NCBI GenBank assembly: GCA_015832175.1
Contig: WJXW01000004.1
Location: 3,100,001 to 3,164,000, forward strand
Direction of reading: 5' to 3'
DNA length: 64,000 nt
Origin: Paraphaeosphaeria minitans
Taxonomy: Eukaryota > Ascomycota > Dothideomycetes > Pleosporales > Didymosphaeriaceae
Positions 44,695 to 53,959 of the stretch are shown one piece after another (position 1 is the stretch's first letter; every line of letters starts with the position of its first letter). The translations under genes were made by a program, and so were the position numbers. The notes beneath the pieces were generated by a model. The model had not been told where the DNA came from. It saw only the letters and a list, made by a program, of their open reading frames with translations, and made no database searches.

Positions 44695-45549
44695 GCAAGT
44701 TTGCTTCATCGCTTCCGTACACCTCACCGGGAATCAACTTTCAACCCGAAGGTCGTTGCAAACCCTCAGCGACATCAATCGTTGGAGGCTACGCACGCCG
44801 GGCTTTCGAACTATTGCTTGAAGCCCTTCTTCAATACTTTCGATGCCGCTCTGCACCTTCGGCTGATACCATTCACGAGGGACCTCCTCGCTAATACGTT
44901 GTTTAATGCGCTACCTAATGTGCCTGTCTTAATATCCTCTCCAAAGTCTTTCACGGTGTGATTGCTAGTATTTGAACTTCAGCGGGCGAACGGCCATACA
45001 TATAGAGTACGTCGCCCCATAGTGGGCGGCGTTTGTAACCTACACCTGCATATGAAAATGTTGACATTTCTCATGATCATGGAACATTGCATCTGAGCAA
45101 AGGTTTATGTGCTATGTTTCGCTACGCACATTTCTGATGTGTAAGATTTTGACATTTGCGAGAGCTGAAAGAACCCTGTTAGGAGCTGCGTCAAGACTGC
45201 AGCTGTTCCCATGGAGATATTAAGGAGTGATGCCACAGTTCAAGTGGCTGGTGAACTTTTGTGAGTGAAGCTTAGGTACAGAAGCCCAATGAGCTGCACA
45301 TGTCACACTTACCTTCATAGCGATGCTTCGACCTGGAATGTGGAGATTCTTCACGCGCAGGTCATTATCATACAATTTTTATGAGTGGTGGATGACCCTT
45401 CCTCAGTACTTCGTTTCTAAAACTTCTAATTCGTTCAAAATACTTGCTACGAACAAACCTATTGACATCAACGCACGCTTTGAGTGCACAGCCAAGTTCT
45501 TCGATACCGATATAGATTAAACATAGGAGTACCGTGGCATTCTCATAGA
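44695..45549. other. Intergenic
   Basis: Transporter 3' flank. No supported gene; the short frames at 44691-44961 and 45323-45520 show no family features. Confidence 0.5.
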
Positions 45550-46914
45550 ATGAGACTTGACGAGACCGTGGAGGAACTCCCCACGCTTTCCATGACCATC
45601 ATTGTAACGCGTACTGCAGTCCAATGGGTCGAGCCGTCCAGCACCCTGAAGCGTTTTGCCTCGCAAACTCAACATCCAGCACAGATCGACTCGCCGCTTG
45701 CTTCGCAGGTGAGTGGTGAAGGCGACCTGAGCTCGCTGGAGCTTATCCAAGCAACGCGTCAACCCAGCAACGAGGCAGCTGCTTCACCCACGATATCGCC
45801 GACGTCACCGTCGACTTTGCTCGAAGACACCACTCAAGAGCAAAGTCCCTGCCAGTCAGACGTTTCCTCTTGCGCACTCACTCTTTACGATTGTCTCGCT
45901 GGAAGGCCGACCAGTCACACGGCTGTCCTGCACGACTCCACACCGTACGTTCCCTTTAGCAACATGGAAGGCGGCGAGTTCGAGTTACCGGACATTCCAC
46001 CCTCCGTCCAATTCGCTCTATTTGCATGTCTAGGCGCAGGAGCTTTGTGGTCGGTATTGGTGTGGTTGATCAACTTGCCGCTCACGCGACCAAAACAGAC
46101 TGCACAGGACAACCACAATGTGCAGAAGAGGGCCACAAAGAGGCACGAGAATGGGGGCAAGGCAAAGTGGTGGAAACGCATCTGGGGACGCCGGCATGTC
46201 CCCAGGCAAACACCTGCGGACAGCCCCCAGAGATACGCACCGCTGGCATCAGGCTCCTCGACCTGCACCGGCCCAAGCAGCGAGGGAGCATCGACGGCGG
46301 CAACGTCCGCAACGCCAGAGCGCGCGGCAAACATGCCTGTTCGTCTGCGCAGGTTGACGACGCCAGCTACGAAACGACAACCACTGTGCTCACCCTCCCT
46401 CCCACCGTGGCAACGTCAAACCCCCTCCACGCCTGTTGCGCATCATCAAGGTCAACGCAACAGCAACGGCAACAGCAGCAGCGGCGGCGGCAGCACTGCG
46501 TCGAGCTCACCCGCAAACCCGTTCCTCCCTTACCCGCTTCAACCCCGCTCGAGCTCCGAATACGTCGCCGCGCACCACGCCTTCTTCTCAAAACCTCTCC
46601 CCACACCACCGCTACCTCGGTCTTCTCCGCTTCTGTCGCCGTATCCGAGCCGCTCTACATCGACCGTGTCGGATCTCGACGCGCTCGAAGCACAGAGCGA
46701 CAGCGCGGTCGAGCCGCAGCGCTCGCGCAGCACACGCAGCGTGATGCACATTGCTGACGGGGTGGAGAAGACGGGCGGGAAGCTCTGGCCGGCGGGGTGG
46801 ATCGGTGCTGTAGAAGTGGGGGTGCACAAGGCGGTGGATGCGGTGGCGAGGTGGACGGAGGATGAGGGAGGTGAGGAGGGCTTGCTGTTGCCGCTTGGGA
46901 GGCGGGAGGGTTGA
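45550..46914 (+). CDS. Single-span membrane protein with disordered Ser/Pro-rich tails
   Basis: A single exon of 454 residues from the ATG at 45550 (A at -3). The frame also offers ATGs at 45484, 45592 and 45964. One membrane span is near residues 153-176 (VQFALFACLGAGALWSVLVW), preceded by FELPDIPPS and followed by a very basic stretch (KRATKRHENGGKAKWWKRIW) that would place the C-terminus in the cytosol. The C-terminal half is low-complexity Ser/Pro/Thr, with NSNGNSSSGGG, and a final helix-forming segment with WIGAVEVGVHKAVDAVARW. I do not recognise the family. The sustained long frame and topology favour a real gene; the exact start is open. Confidence 0.6.
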   Translation: MRLDETVEELPTLSMTIIVTRTAVQWVEPSSTLKRFASQTQHPAQIDSPLASQVSGEGDLSSLELIQATRQPSNEAAASPTISPTSPSTLLEDTTQEQSPCQSDVSSCALTLYDCLAGRPTSHTAVLHDSTPYVPFSNMEGGEFELPDIPPSVQFALFACLGAGALWSVLVWLINLPLTRPKQTAQDNHNVQKRATKRHENGGKAKWWKRIWGRRHVPRQTPADSPQRYAPLASGSSTCTGPSSEGASTAATSATPERAANMPVRLRRLTTPATKRQPLCSPSLPPWQRQTPSTPVAHHQGQRNSNGNSSSGGGSTASSSPANPFLPYPLQPRSSSEYVAAHHAFFSKPLPTPPLPRSSPLLSPYPSRSTSTVSDLDALEAQSDSAVEPQRSRSTRSVMHIADGVEKTGGKLWPAGWIGAVEVGVHKAVDAVARWTEDEGGEEGLLLPLGRREG

Positions 46915-46950
46915 GAGCGAGCGGAGACGGCGAGGCAGCGTGGCCTGGAC

Positions 46951-47012
46951 ATAGGTACCTAGGTACCCAGATACCTACCTAGAGATGTACCTACCTACCT
47001 ACGAGTGCGGCT
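46951..47012. repeat. TACCT/AGGTA short repeat tract
   Basis: Repeated tetra- and pentanucleotides of the type AGGTACCT and ACCTACCTACCT, partly palindromic. Just downstream of the 45550 gene. Confidence 0.75.
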
Positions 47013-48383
47013 GGTCGTTCTCCAACCCGTGCCATCTTGCCCACGTCTGCAGTAGGTGGACATTGCAACAGCACTGTAGTCTTCTCTTCGCTGCTCGGGA
47101 GGGGTCTGCCTGGCCTGCTGGATCTGGCTGGTTCTCACAGGATGCGCGAGGCGACTAGGTATCTGAGCCTACGCTGAGATGAATAGGTAGAGCACATTAC
47201 CTAGTGCGATTGAAGCGGTATTGGCTGCTTCTCTTGGACGCTGTGAGAGCACGTCGCTTACAGCCTCCTTCTCCTTTCGCAACGTTGAGAAGAGGAGTAG
47301 ATGGATAGATACTTGGGCGAGCCATGCATTACGCAACGCAACGCAACGCCACTCCCATGCATATGCCATAGACTACCCGTGTTCCCTCGGATGCAAGGCA
47401 AAACTCGTCTTTTCAATTTCGACTCTCGATGCCATCATTGTTCTGGTGACATGTGGCGTGACCAAGGCCAAGCTGGAGGCCATGACGCGGGCTAGGTAGC
47501 CGGTTCGGTGGACGCTGACCCGTTTGGGCAACTCGCCTCGAAGCCCGTACACGGCGATGTTCCAGAAACCCACTTTCACGAAGACCCCCCGTTTTGTGCG
47601 CTCCGACAGATGCCCGTTTGGAGGGGGTGGGGAGTGGGAGTGGGAGTGGGAGCGGCACATCACTTCTGCCGGCCACCACGGCACTCGAACCGGGTCTGAC
47701 GTTTCAGCCATCGCGCGGCAACTTTCCCGTGCGCCAAATCCAGCTCTTCGTACGAGCCGCGCGAAAGAGAAGAAGAAAAGGAAAAAAAGAAAAAACTGCA
47801 CAATGCAGTATAGATCGCACGGCTTCCGTCTTGGCAGCTCGGGCAGCGTAAAGCAGCGTTGTTGAGCAGGTGGACATGGCTGTAGCCAAGGGCTGCCACG
47901 TGCGGGAGAAGGTGATGATCGTGGTGGACATATCGTGGTGGACATTGATACCGTACAGCATCATCTGGAACCGTTGACCTGTGGAAGCTGCAACACGAAA
48001 CTCAGCTGTGAATGGCTGGTGATGCGGCCTTTCACAACGTGTCTTCAAAGGTCAACTCGACCCACGCAGTCCGAAGAAGTGGAAGATAACGACGAAGACG
48101 AACTAGCGTAGCGCAGCAGAGCGTCGATGCAAGGCATCCGGATATCAGGAGTCGGTGCGACGGAGATTTGGGCTGAATAGGCCCCTGTTAGCCTTTAGGT
48201 AGGGAGTCTGTTCCTGCACGCTCATGATCTACAATAGCCCGCACCATCGGAGTACAGCGACCCTGTCCCCTCAGAGTTCCCCCGGGCGCTTCCAGAGCGA
48301 TCCAATTCGGCTAATGATGCGGCGGTACCTGCAGAACATCCACCGCTCCTGCGCTGCGTGGGCTGGACTTGTACCATGAACCT

Positions 48384-48421
48384 AACGGGAAGCTGTAGTA
48401 CCAACGGGAAGCTGTAGTACC
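48384..48421 (+). repeat. 19-bp perfect tandem duplication
   Basis: AACGGGAAGCTGTAGTACC occurs twice head to tail. Non-coding. Confidence 0.9.
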
Positions 48422-49407
48422 ATGAACCACTATATAGAGCCATATTGTTTCAGTGGCGATCCTGCAAGTGTACGGATCGAACGTAATGCTGCTGGAGTCT
48501 GCTGTGGTAGCGAGGCTATTGGTATGCCTGCGATATTAATCAAGAGGCTCAGGCCATTTAGATTGCTGAGATGCAGAACCGAGAAACAAAAGGTTGCCAA
48601 GACTGATAAATGAATGAACTGTGGGAGGAAGGATGTCGACCATGCATCGCATCCGGTTCATGACGCCGAATTACTCTCGGGAGCAGACCGGGCCAATGGG
48701 TTAGGTGTCGCAGTCGAGGCCGGCTGGCGCTGGGATAGAGGTGGCTACCTTGCAAGATCTGACGTCGTGACCTTACACTGGCATAAAGTGAAGTGTTGAG
48801 AGAGATGCATCGACTATGCGTCATTAGGACGGGCCAGCTGGCATCTGCCGCCAGACTTTGCTCGGTAGATATTGAAAGGACAGGCGTCTACGCAAGCCGT
48901 GCATATGCAGTGGCCAGGGTTGAGAAGTACGTAACGTAGGATGAGCGTCAACAAGTACCGAGGACGAGTAACGAACGCCAAAGGGCCGATAGGAGGAATG
49001 TGAAAAAGTATCGAGAACAAGCGATAGGAAGAAGAGGAACCAATGTTGGTAGTTTGAGTGCCAATACACCTGGGCGTTGCGGTTGAAAAGGTTTCAGGTG
49101 TCCTGATTGACGTACGTGAAAGCTGGTATATTGCAGACAGCTGCCAGATTGCGCCCTATAGTGGAGAGACAGCGCGGCCGACCGCCTGGCAGATGGAAGG
49201 ATTCGCCCATGGACATCCGAGGACAACCAAGCCGATAATCAATGAGGCCCGCAAACACGTCGCTTAGACGACCAAAAGAATGACCAGAGGATGGCTGGTG
49301 TCTCGGCGGCGGATACCTCATGGTGCGGGTGCGGGTCGGCTTTGGGCAGATCAGCTTAGCCACGCTGGGTCTAGCGGCAGCGTTGCAAGGCGCGCCCCGC
49401 CCCCACT

Positions 49408-49415
49408 AAAAATTT
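49408..49415 (+). promoter_or_regulatory. RRPE-like element (AAAAATTT) before YAR1
   Basis: AAAAATTT lies 74 bp upstream of the YAR1 ATG in an otherwise GC-rich promoter. The yeast ribosomal RNA processing element (core AAAAATTT) marks ribosome-biogenesis genes, which suits YAR1. One site only. Confidence 0.4.
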
Positions 49416-49488
49416 CTCGAGTGAGGGCAGGTGCGATGGAGGGCAGCCAGGTTCCGCAGTACATTTGCAAACACACAAGACGGCCACC

Positions 49489-50176
49489 ATGAACGAAGAC
49501 ACCGTCGACGAGATCCTGTACCTTGCGCGTGCCAACGAGGTCGCTGAGCTGTCGACCTATCTCTCCCATGTCTCAGCCCAGGCGAAACAATCCAAAGTCG
49601 AACTGGTCGCGGCCGCGGCAGATCCCTACTCCAAGAACACAGCATTGCACTACGCGGCTGCGAACGGACATGTCGGTACGAACACTCCTGTCATACACGT
49701 GTTTTGAGTCTCCCTGGGCTAGGTGCTGACTGCATACGACAGACACGGTGAAGCTTCTCTTCTCTCTCGAAACGGACAAGGCTTCGGCGCCGGCGTCGGG
49801 GCTTATCAACGCGGTAAACGACGCTGGCAACACGGCACTGCATTGGGCTGCGCTCAACGGACACCTCGAATGCGTCAAGCTGTTGATCCAGGCCGGGGCC
49901 GACGTCACGATGATCAACCGAGCCGGCCATGACGCCGTATTCGAAGCCGAGATCAACGACAAGGGCGACGTGGTCGATTGGCTCCTGGGAGCGGTCGAGG
50001 AGTTGGAGAAGGGCATCGGGGAGAGGGACGAATCCTCAGGCGGAGAAATGGGGGCCGATTCGCAAAGCGAGCCAGCCCTGAACGGCTCCGTAGGCACGAG
50101 TGCCGGAGGTGCAGTCGAAGACGTGAGAAGGCAAATGGACAACCTCGATACCAAGGACGCCTCAAAAGACGGTTGA
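49489..50176 (+). CDS. YAR1: Yar1-like ankyrin-repeat protein (Rps3 chaperone)
   Basis: In yeast, Yar1 binds newly made Rps3 and protects it until 40S assembly. Exon 1 is 49489-49675, the intron 49676-49742 (67 nt, GTACGA...CGACAG), exon 2 49743-50176; 206 residues, close to yeast Yar1 (200). An N-terminal helix (DTVDEILYLARANEVAELST) is followed by two clear ankyrin repeats: NTALHYAAANGHVDTVKLLF at about 50-75 and NTALHWAALNGHLECVKLLI at about 95-118, then a degenerate one (GHDAVFEAEINDKGDVVDWL). The tail is acidic and disordered. The splice join falls inside the first repeat and restores it. The YAR1 assignment rests on length, repeat number and the acidic tail. Confidence 0.82.
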
Positions 50177-50919
50177 ACCACCCCGGGTAGACGCAATTCC
50201 AGCATCATATATTGCTCAGCACCCCTACACCCTACTCCACTGAACGACCTTTTTGGGGACATTAGGATCCGAACTATAGCACCGGGAGGCCGGGAGCCTA
50301 CCATGTGGAACCCCGTATGTAGGACGAAAGAGGTCGATGTGGCGTAGGCGAATACACTCGGACGACCACATGCACAAGATCTACAGAGATCGCGCTAGCA
50401 GCGGCGATGATGTTCGAACAAGATGTTTTGAGATTATGGTCAGATAGCGAGAAGCAAATTCTCCCTACGCTCTTAAGCTCAAATGAACCGCTTGCTATAA
50501 GCCCAACGTGTAACGCCAGGTGCATGCATCTCGTGAATAACAAGCCCTGGTATCGTGCGGCGTAGCACACGGACAAATACAAATCAGGCTACTGTGCCTC
50601 GTCAGAAGTCGGGGTCCTCCGTTGCCCTGGAACGAGCAAGGCGGCACCCGGATTGCTAACCTGTACGTAGCCGCAAGGAAAGCAGAAATCCGCGGGGCTG
50701 TTGATACAGAGTCTTTCGGTATGCAAATGCAATGGTTTTTCAAGCATGAGGCTGAACCACCGAGACTTTGTGTCCGGCAAAATACAGTGGTTCTTGGGTC
50801 ATGGCTCAAGTGACACGCCGGAACTTTGTGGACGGAGGCCATGATACACTCTAAGGCCGGCATTAGTTATCGTCGTCATCAAACTATCGCTCCACTCCAT
50901 TTTTTCTTACCGCCGAAGT
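50177..50919. other. Convergent intergenic space
   Basis: 3' flanks of YAR1 (plus) and the WW-domain gene (minus). A 122-codon minus frame (50863-50495) has no family features. Nothing else supported. Confidence 0.5.
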
Positions 50920-51847
50920 TCAATCTCTAAGCCAGGCGCGGCGCTTTTCTTCTTTCTTGTCACGGCGCTTGTTCTTGAAAGCCTGCAGCTCCTTCTTCGA
51001 CAGGGCCTTGCCGCGTCGCTCCGCCTTCAGGCTGCGGCCGTCGTGACTATTGGCTGCAGCGTCGACGTCAAAGAAGGCGCTCATCTGGCGCTTGCTCTTG
51101 TTCTCATCATTGTGGTACTCTGGGTTCATTCCGGCCTGCTGGAAGCGGCCTGTGAAGCGATTGAACTGGGCTGTCGTGGCATAGTCTCCCACAATGGGTG
51201 CTGGAAGACCGGCAGCGGCAACGGTGACTTCTTCCTCTTCCTCTTCGGCCTCCCGAGCATAGTCTGCATTCGGGTCATAGTCGCCATGAATAGCCGGATT
51301 GTAACCACCATATTTGCGCTTAGGTGGTGACGAGGTGCCGGGTGCGCCAGAGCTGGTCGTGAGGGCAACAGTGGAGCTGTTCACAAATCTGCGGCAGGCA
51401 CGGATTAGGATAAGAAGGCAAGCAAGATAGTAATAAGTTGTTAGCAAACCTGTCGTACGATCCATAGTCTGTCGCGGAAGCTTCAGGCAGCCGAGGGTTC
51501 TCCCATTGAGACTTGCCCGTCAGACGGTTGTGGAAGTAGTGGCGCTGTGCGCCGTGATCCCACTCATATGTCCATCCATCGTCCTCCGGGGGGGCTTCGT
51601 CGGGCAGCGGAGGCGCTTCGTCGTCATAGGGCAACGCCTGCTCGCCGTTGGCCTGCAGAGCGTTCGCAATCTCCCGGTCGTGACTAGAGGACCTACGCCG
51701 CCTCGGAAGCGAGTCGCTCAGGTCTGAGTCTGTGTCGTGAGCAGATGGATTGTAGTCCTGGGCTGCTGCCGCGTCGGTTTTCGGCTCGTCGCCAGCTGCG
51801 GCGGGCGCAGGGCTCTTCTGGCCAACCTCGACACCGCCCGACGTCAT
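50920..51847 (-). CDS. WW-domain protein, probably nuclear
   Basis: Exon 1 is 51847-51450, the intron 51449-51389 (61 nt, GTTTGC...GCCGCAG), exon 2 51388-50920; 288 residues. A single WW domain is at about 90-119 (DDGWTYEWDHGAQRHYFHNR, then SQWENP), with both tryptophans and the final proline present. The N-terminus is Ala/Asp/Ser-rich. After the join come YNPAIHGDYDPNADYA, an acidic run (EEEEEE) and NRFTGRF. The C-terminus is strongly basic: KRQMSAFFDVDAAANSHDGR then KALSKKELQAFKNKRRDKKE. WW domains bind Pro-rich ligands, and this layout recalls splicing-associated WW proteins. That role is inference; I cannot assign an orthologue. Confidence 0.82.
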
Positions 51848-52047
51848 CGCGAGTATATTGTATTATGACGGCACTAATACTTGGAGGTTGGGAGGCGAGC
51901 GTAGTAGACGACGGGGCGCGTTGACAAGAACGTAAGATTCTAGTTTCGCAGGGGGCTTGGCATTTGAGATCACGTGATATATCTAAGCGCGGGCCTAGAC
52001 TTTCAGAAGCAACCAAGGATGGAGAGGACACTTTCGATGAAATTCAT

Positions 52048-52093
52048 ACAGCACCAGCACCAGCACCAGCAGCACCAGCACCAGCAGCACCAC

Positions 52094-52125
<32 letters not shown>

Positions 52126-52141
52126 ACAGTAACAGCAACAG
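52048..52141 (+). repeat. CAGCAC/CAGCAA low-complexity tract
   Basis: Imperfect CAG-based repeat (ACAGCACCAGCACC, then AGCAACAGCAACAG) of 94 bp, not inside a supported gene. Confidence 0.85.
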
Positions 52142-53261
52142 GTCGTCGGTTCAGGCCAATCCACTACCTCCTACGCTGCTCAACGGCCATCTCCGCTGCC
52201 TCGCCTGCCGGCACCGCTCCGGAGACGTTCGCTCTCGCTTTCACGCTTCCTTCACGCTGCAACAGCCAGCTGCACAACAGGCACAGCAAAGGATGCCCTG
52301 ACGATGTGTGGCGGCCACTAACGATGGTGACAGCCGGCACCTGAGTTGCCCGGCCGCGCCGCCTGCCGCTTCGATAGGCCGGCACCACCCTCGCGTAGGC
52401 AAACTGTCGATTCGGCCTGGAGGCGCTACTTCGAAGACAGTATCGCAGGACCCGAGGCTGGAGGCAGTGTGCTTAGCGGGCCTATTATCCGCTGGCATGC
52501 GCATAAAGTGGCATGCATGCATGCGTCCCAGAAATGCAAGCAAGACGACGGGGATGCTCTTGGGGTCTATCTCCACTCGACGGACGGCTCTTGGATGCGC
52601 TCCCGAACGATTTGACGCCGCTTTTGCCTGTTGCCGAACCGTCCACACCCCACCCGCTCCACGATCTCAGCGCCCTCAATCTCGCGGCGTGCCGTGCTGC
52701 GGGGCCCCCTGCTGCTCTCCAGACGCAACTGACGAGCACGCCGACGTGCATGCGTTCAGGCCGCCGCGCAGTCAGAGAATGCGTGCGTTGGGGCACTTTG
52801 AAACTAATCTATGTGAAGCTTATTGGGGCCCGCCGCTCTCCATCCACGCCCGTCTGCAGCAGCAATTTCTTGCCGGATTTTGCCGCAATACACAATAACA
52901 TGGAGCCTGTTCGCTGCATCCCGCCTGTGCTGCATGATCGGCACCAGTGGCTGCGGCAGCGCTCGCGGTTGGCCAGCGCCCGAGGCCGTTGTTGGAGCGA
53001 GATCTGAGGGCGGAGCCATGAGCAGCCCATCCCAACCGCCACGCGCACCCAAGTCCGCATGCCACCAAAGTTTGCATGCTACCTCGGCCTGCACCTGCCT
53101 GCACCTACCTGCACCCTACGCGTCGGCCAGACACACCCCAAGCACACGATATCGTCGCCAATATTGCCCCCCTTGGCCATGCTGAAGTGCTCACTCGGCG
53201 CTCAAACACCAAGAGCTCCACGTCCATGTTCCTGGCAGAACTTAGTTCACTAGGGTAATGG

Positions 53262-53300
53262 CCCTGCCCTGCCCACCTGCCCTGCCCACCTGCCCTGCCC
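53262..53300 (+). repeat. 13-bp tandem repeat (CCCTGCCCACCTG), about three copies
   Basis: Units at 53267-53279 and 53280-53292, with partial copies on both sides. Confidence 0.85.
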
Positions 53301-53959
53301 GTCGCCCTGTTCAGCTGGCCGCCGTCCCTACCGGAGCACGGATTCGCATGGGTTCCCGTCTTCATCTTGCACGGCTACCCGGTAGTAGCCCATCACCAAT
53401 ATTGCCATCTTTCCTTGCCGTCCCCGAGCCAGCTGGGTCGACCTTCCTCCTGCGCCCAGCCTGCCTCCGGCCCAGGAGCCGTGCCGCAAAACTGTAGTCT
53501 GTGCCTGTCACTCCTCCCGAGCTTAGGCCTTGCGGTGCTGCTCCTACACGCACATCCCGTACATGCCTCTTCGGCTGTCGTCCAGGAGTAGCCGGAGGGG
53601 TGGACATCAGCCCTGCACCGACTGGGGACTTCCGTTGGCTCTTTCTCTGAACCTTGCCATCTTGCAGACCTCAGTGCGGGAATTCGTTACAATACAGACG
53701 CACGCAATCGTGCTTCTGCGGTCCTCTGGCCACCTTCCCGACCTTCTCCTGCGAGTACTGCCTCCATGTCTCCGGCTGTCTGACAACGAGCTGGTTCCGT
53801 GCCTGCATCAGAGTCGACCTTAACCCGTGCCTGCATCTCCAAAGTGCCCTAGTTTATATTTTGTATTGTTCCTTATCGCTCCATGTGGCCTGCCAGCCAA
53901 TGTATCGTGGAACCCATCCCACCTCGGCCCTCGACCGTCCATCTTCACCTCCCCCAACT

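Larger units (their letters stand above)
46915..49488. other. Long gene-poor stretch
   Basis: 2.6 kb. The left end has ACCT/AGGT-type repeats (46951-47012), then frames up to 190 codons on the minus strand (47945-47373) that look non-coding. A 19-bp tandem duplication is at 48384-48421. No tRNA, rRNA or mobile element recognised. The right end is the YAR1 promoter. Confidence 0.45.
51848..53959. other. Long leader or intergenic region with simple repeats
   Basis: 2.1 kb between the divergent WW-protein gene and the Zn2Cys6 gene. It holds a CAG/ACC-type repeat (52048-52141) and a CCCTG-rich repeat (53262-53300). The part after about 53100 is pyrimidine-rich and probably belongs to a long 5' leader or promoter of the transcription factor, as is common for fungal regulator genes. 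The frame of the factor is open upstream to 53654 but without protein-like sequence. Confidence 0.5.

Noticed and set aside
47640..47740. tRNA-like T-arm (GGTTCGAG) on the minus strand
   Set aside because: The base that must pair with G53 is G, the T-stem does not form, and no acceptor or anticodon arm fits around it.
47373..47945. 190-codon minus frame
   Set aside because: Composition is uneven, overlapping frames exist on both strands, and no exon partner or motif is visible.
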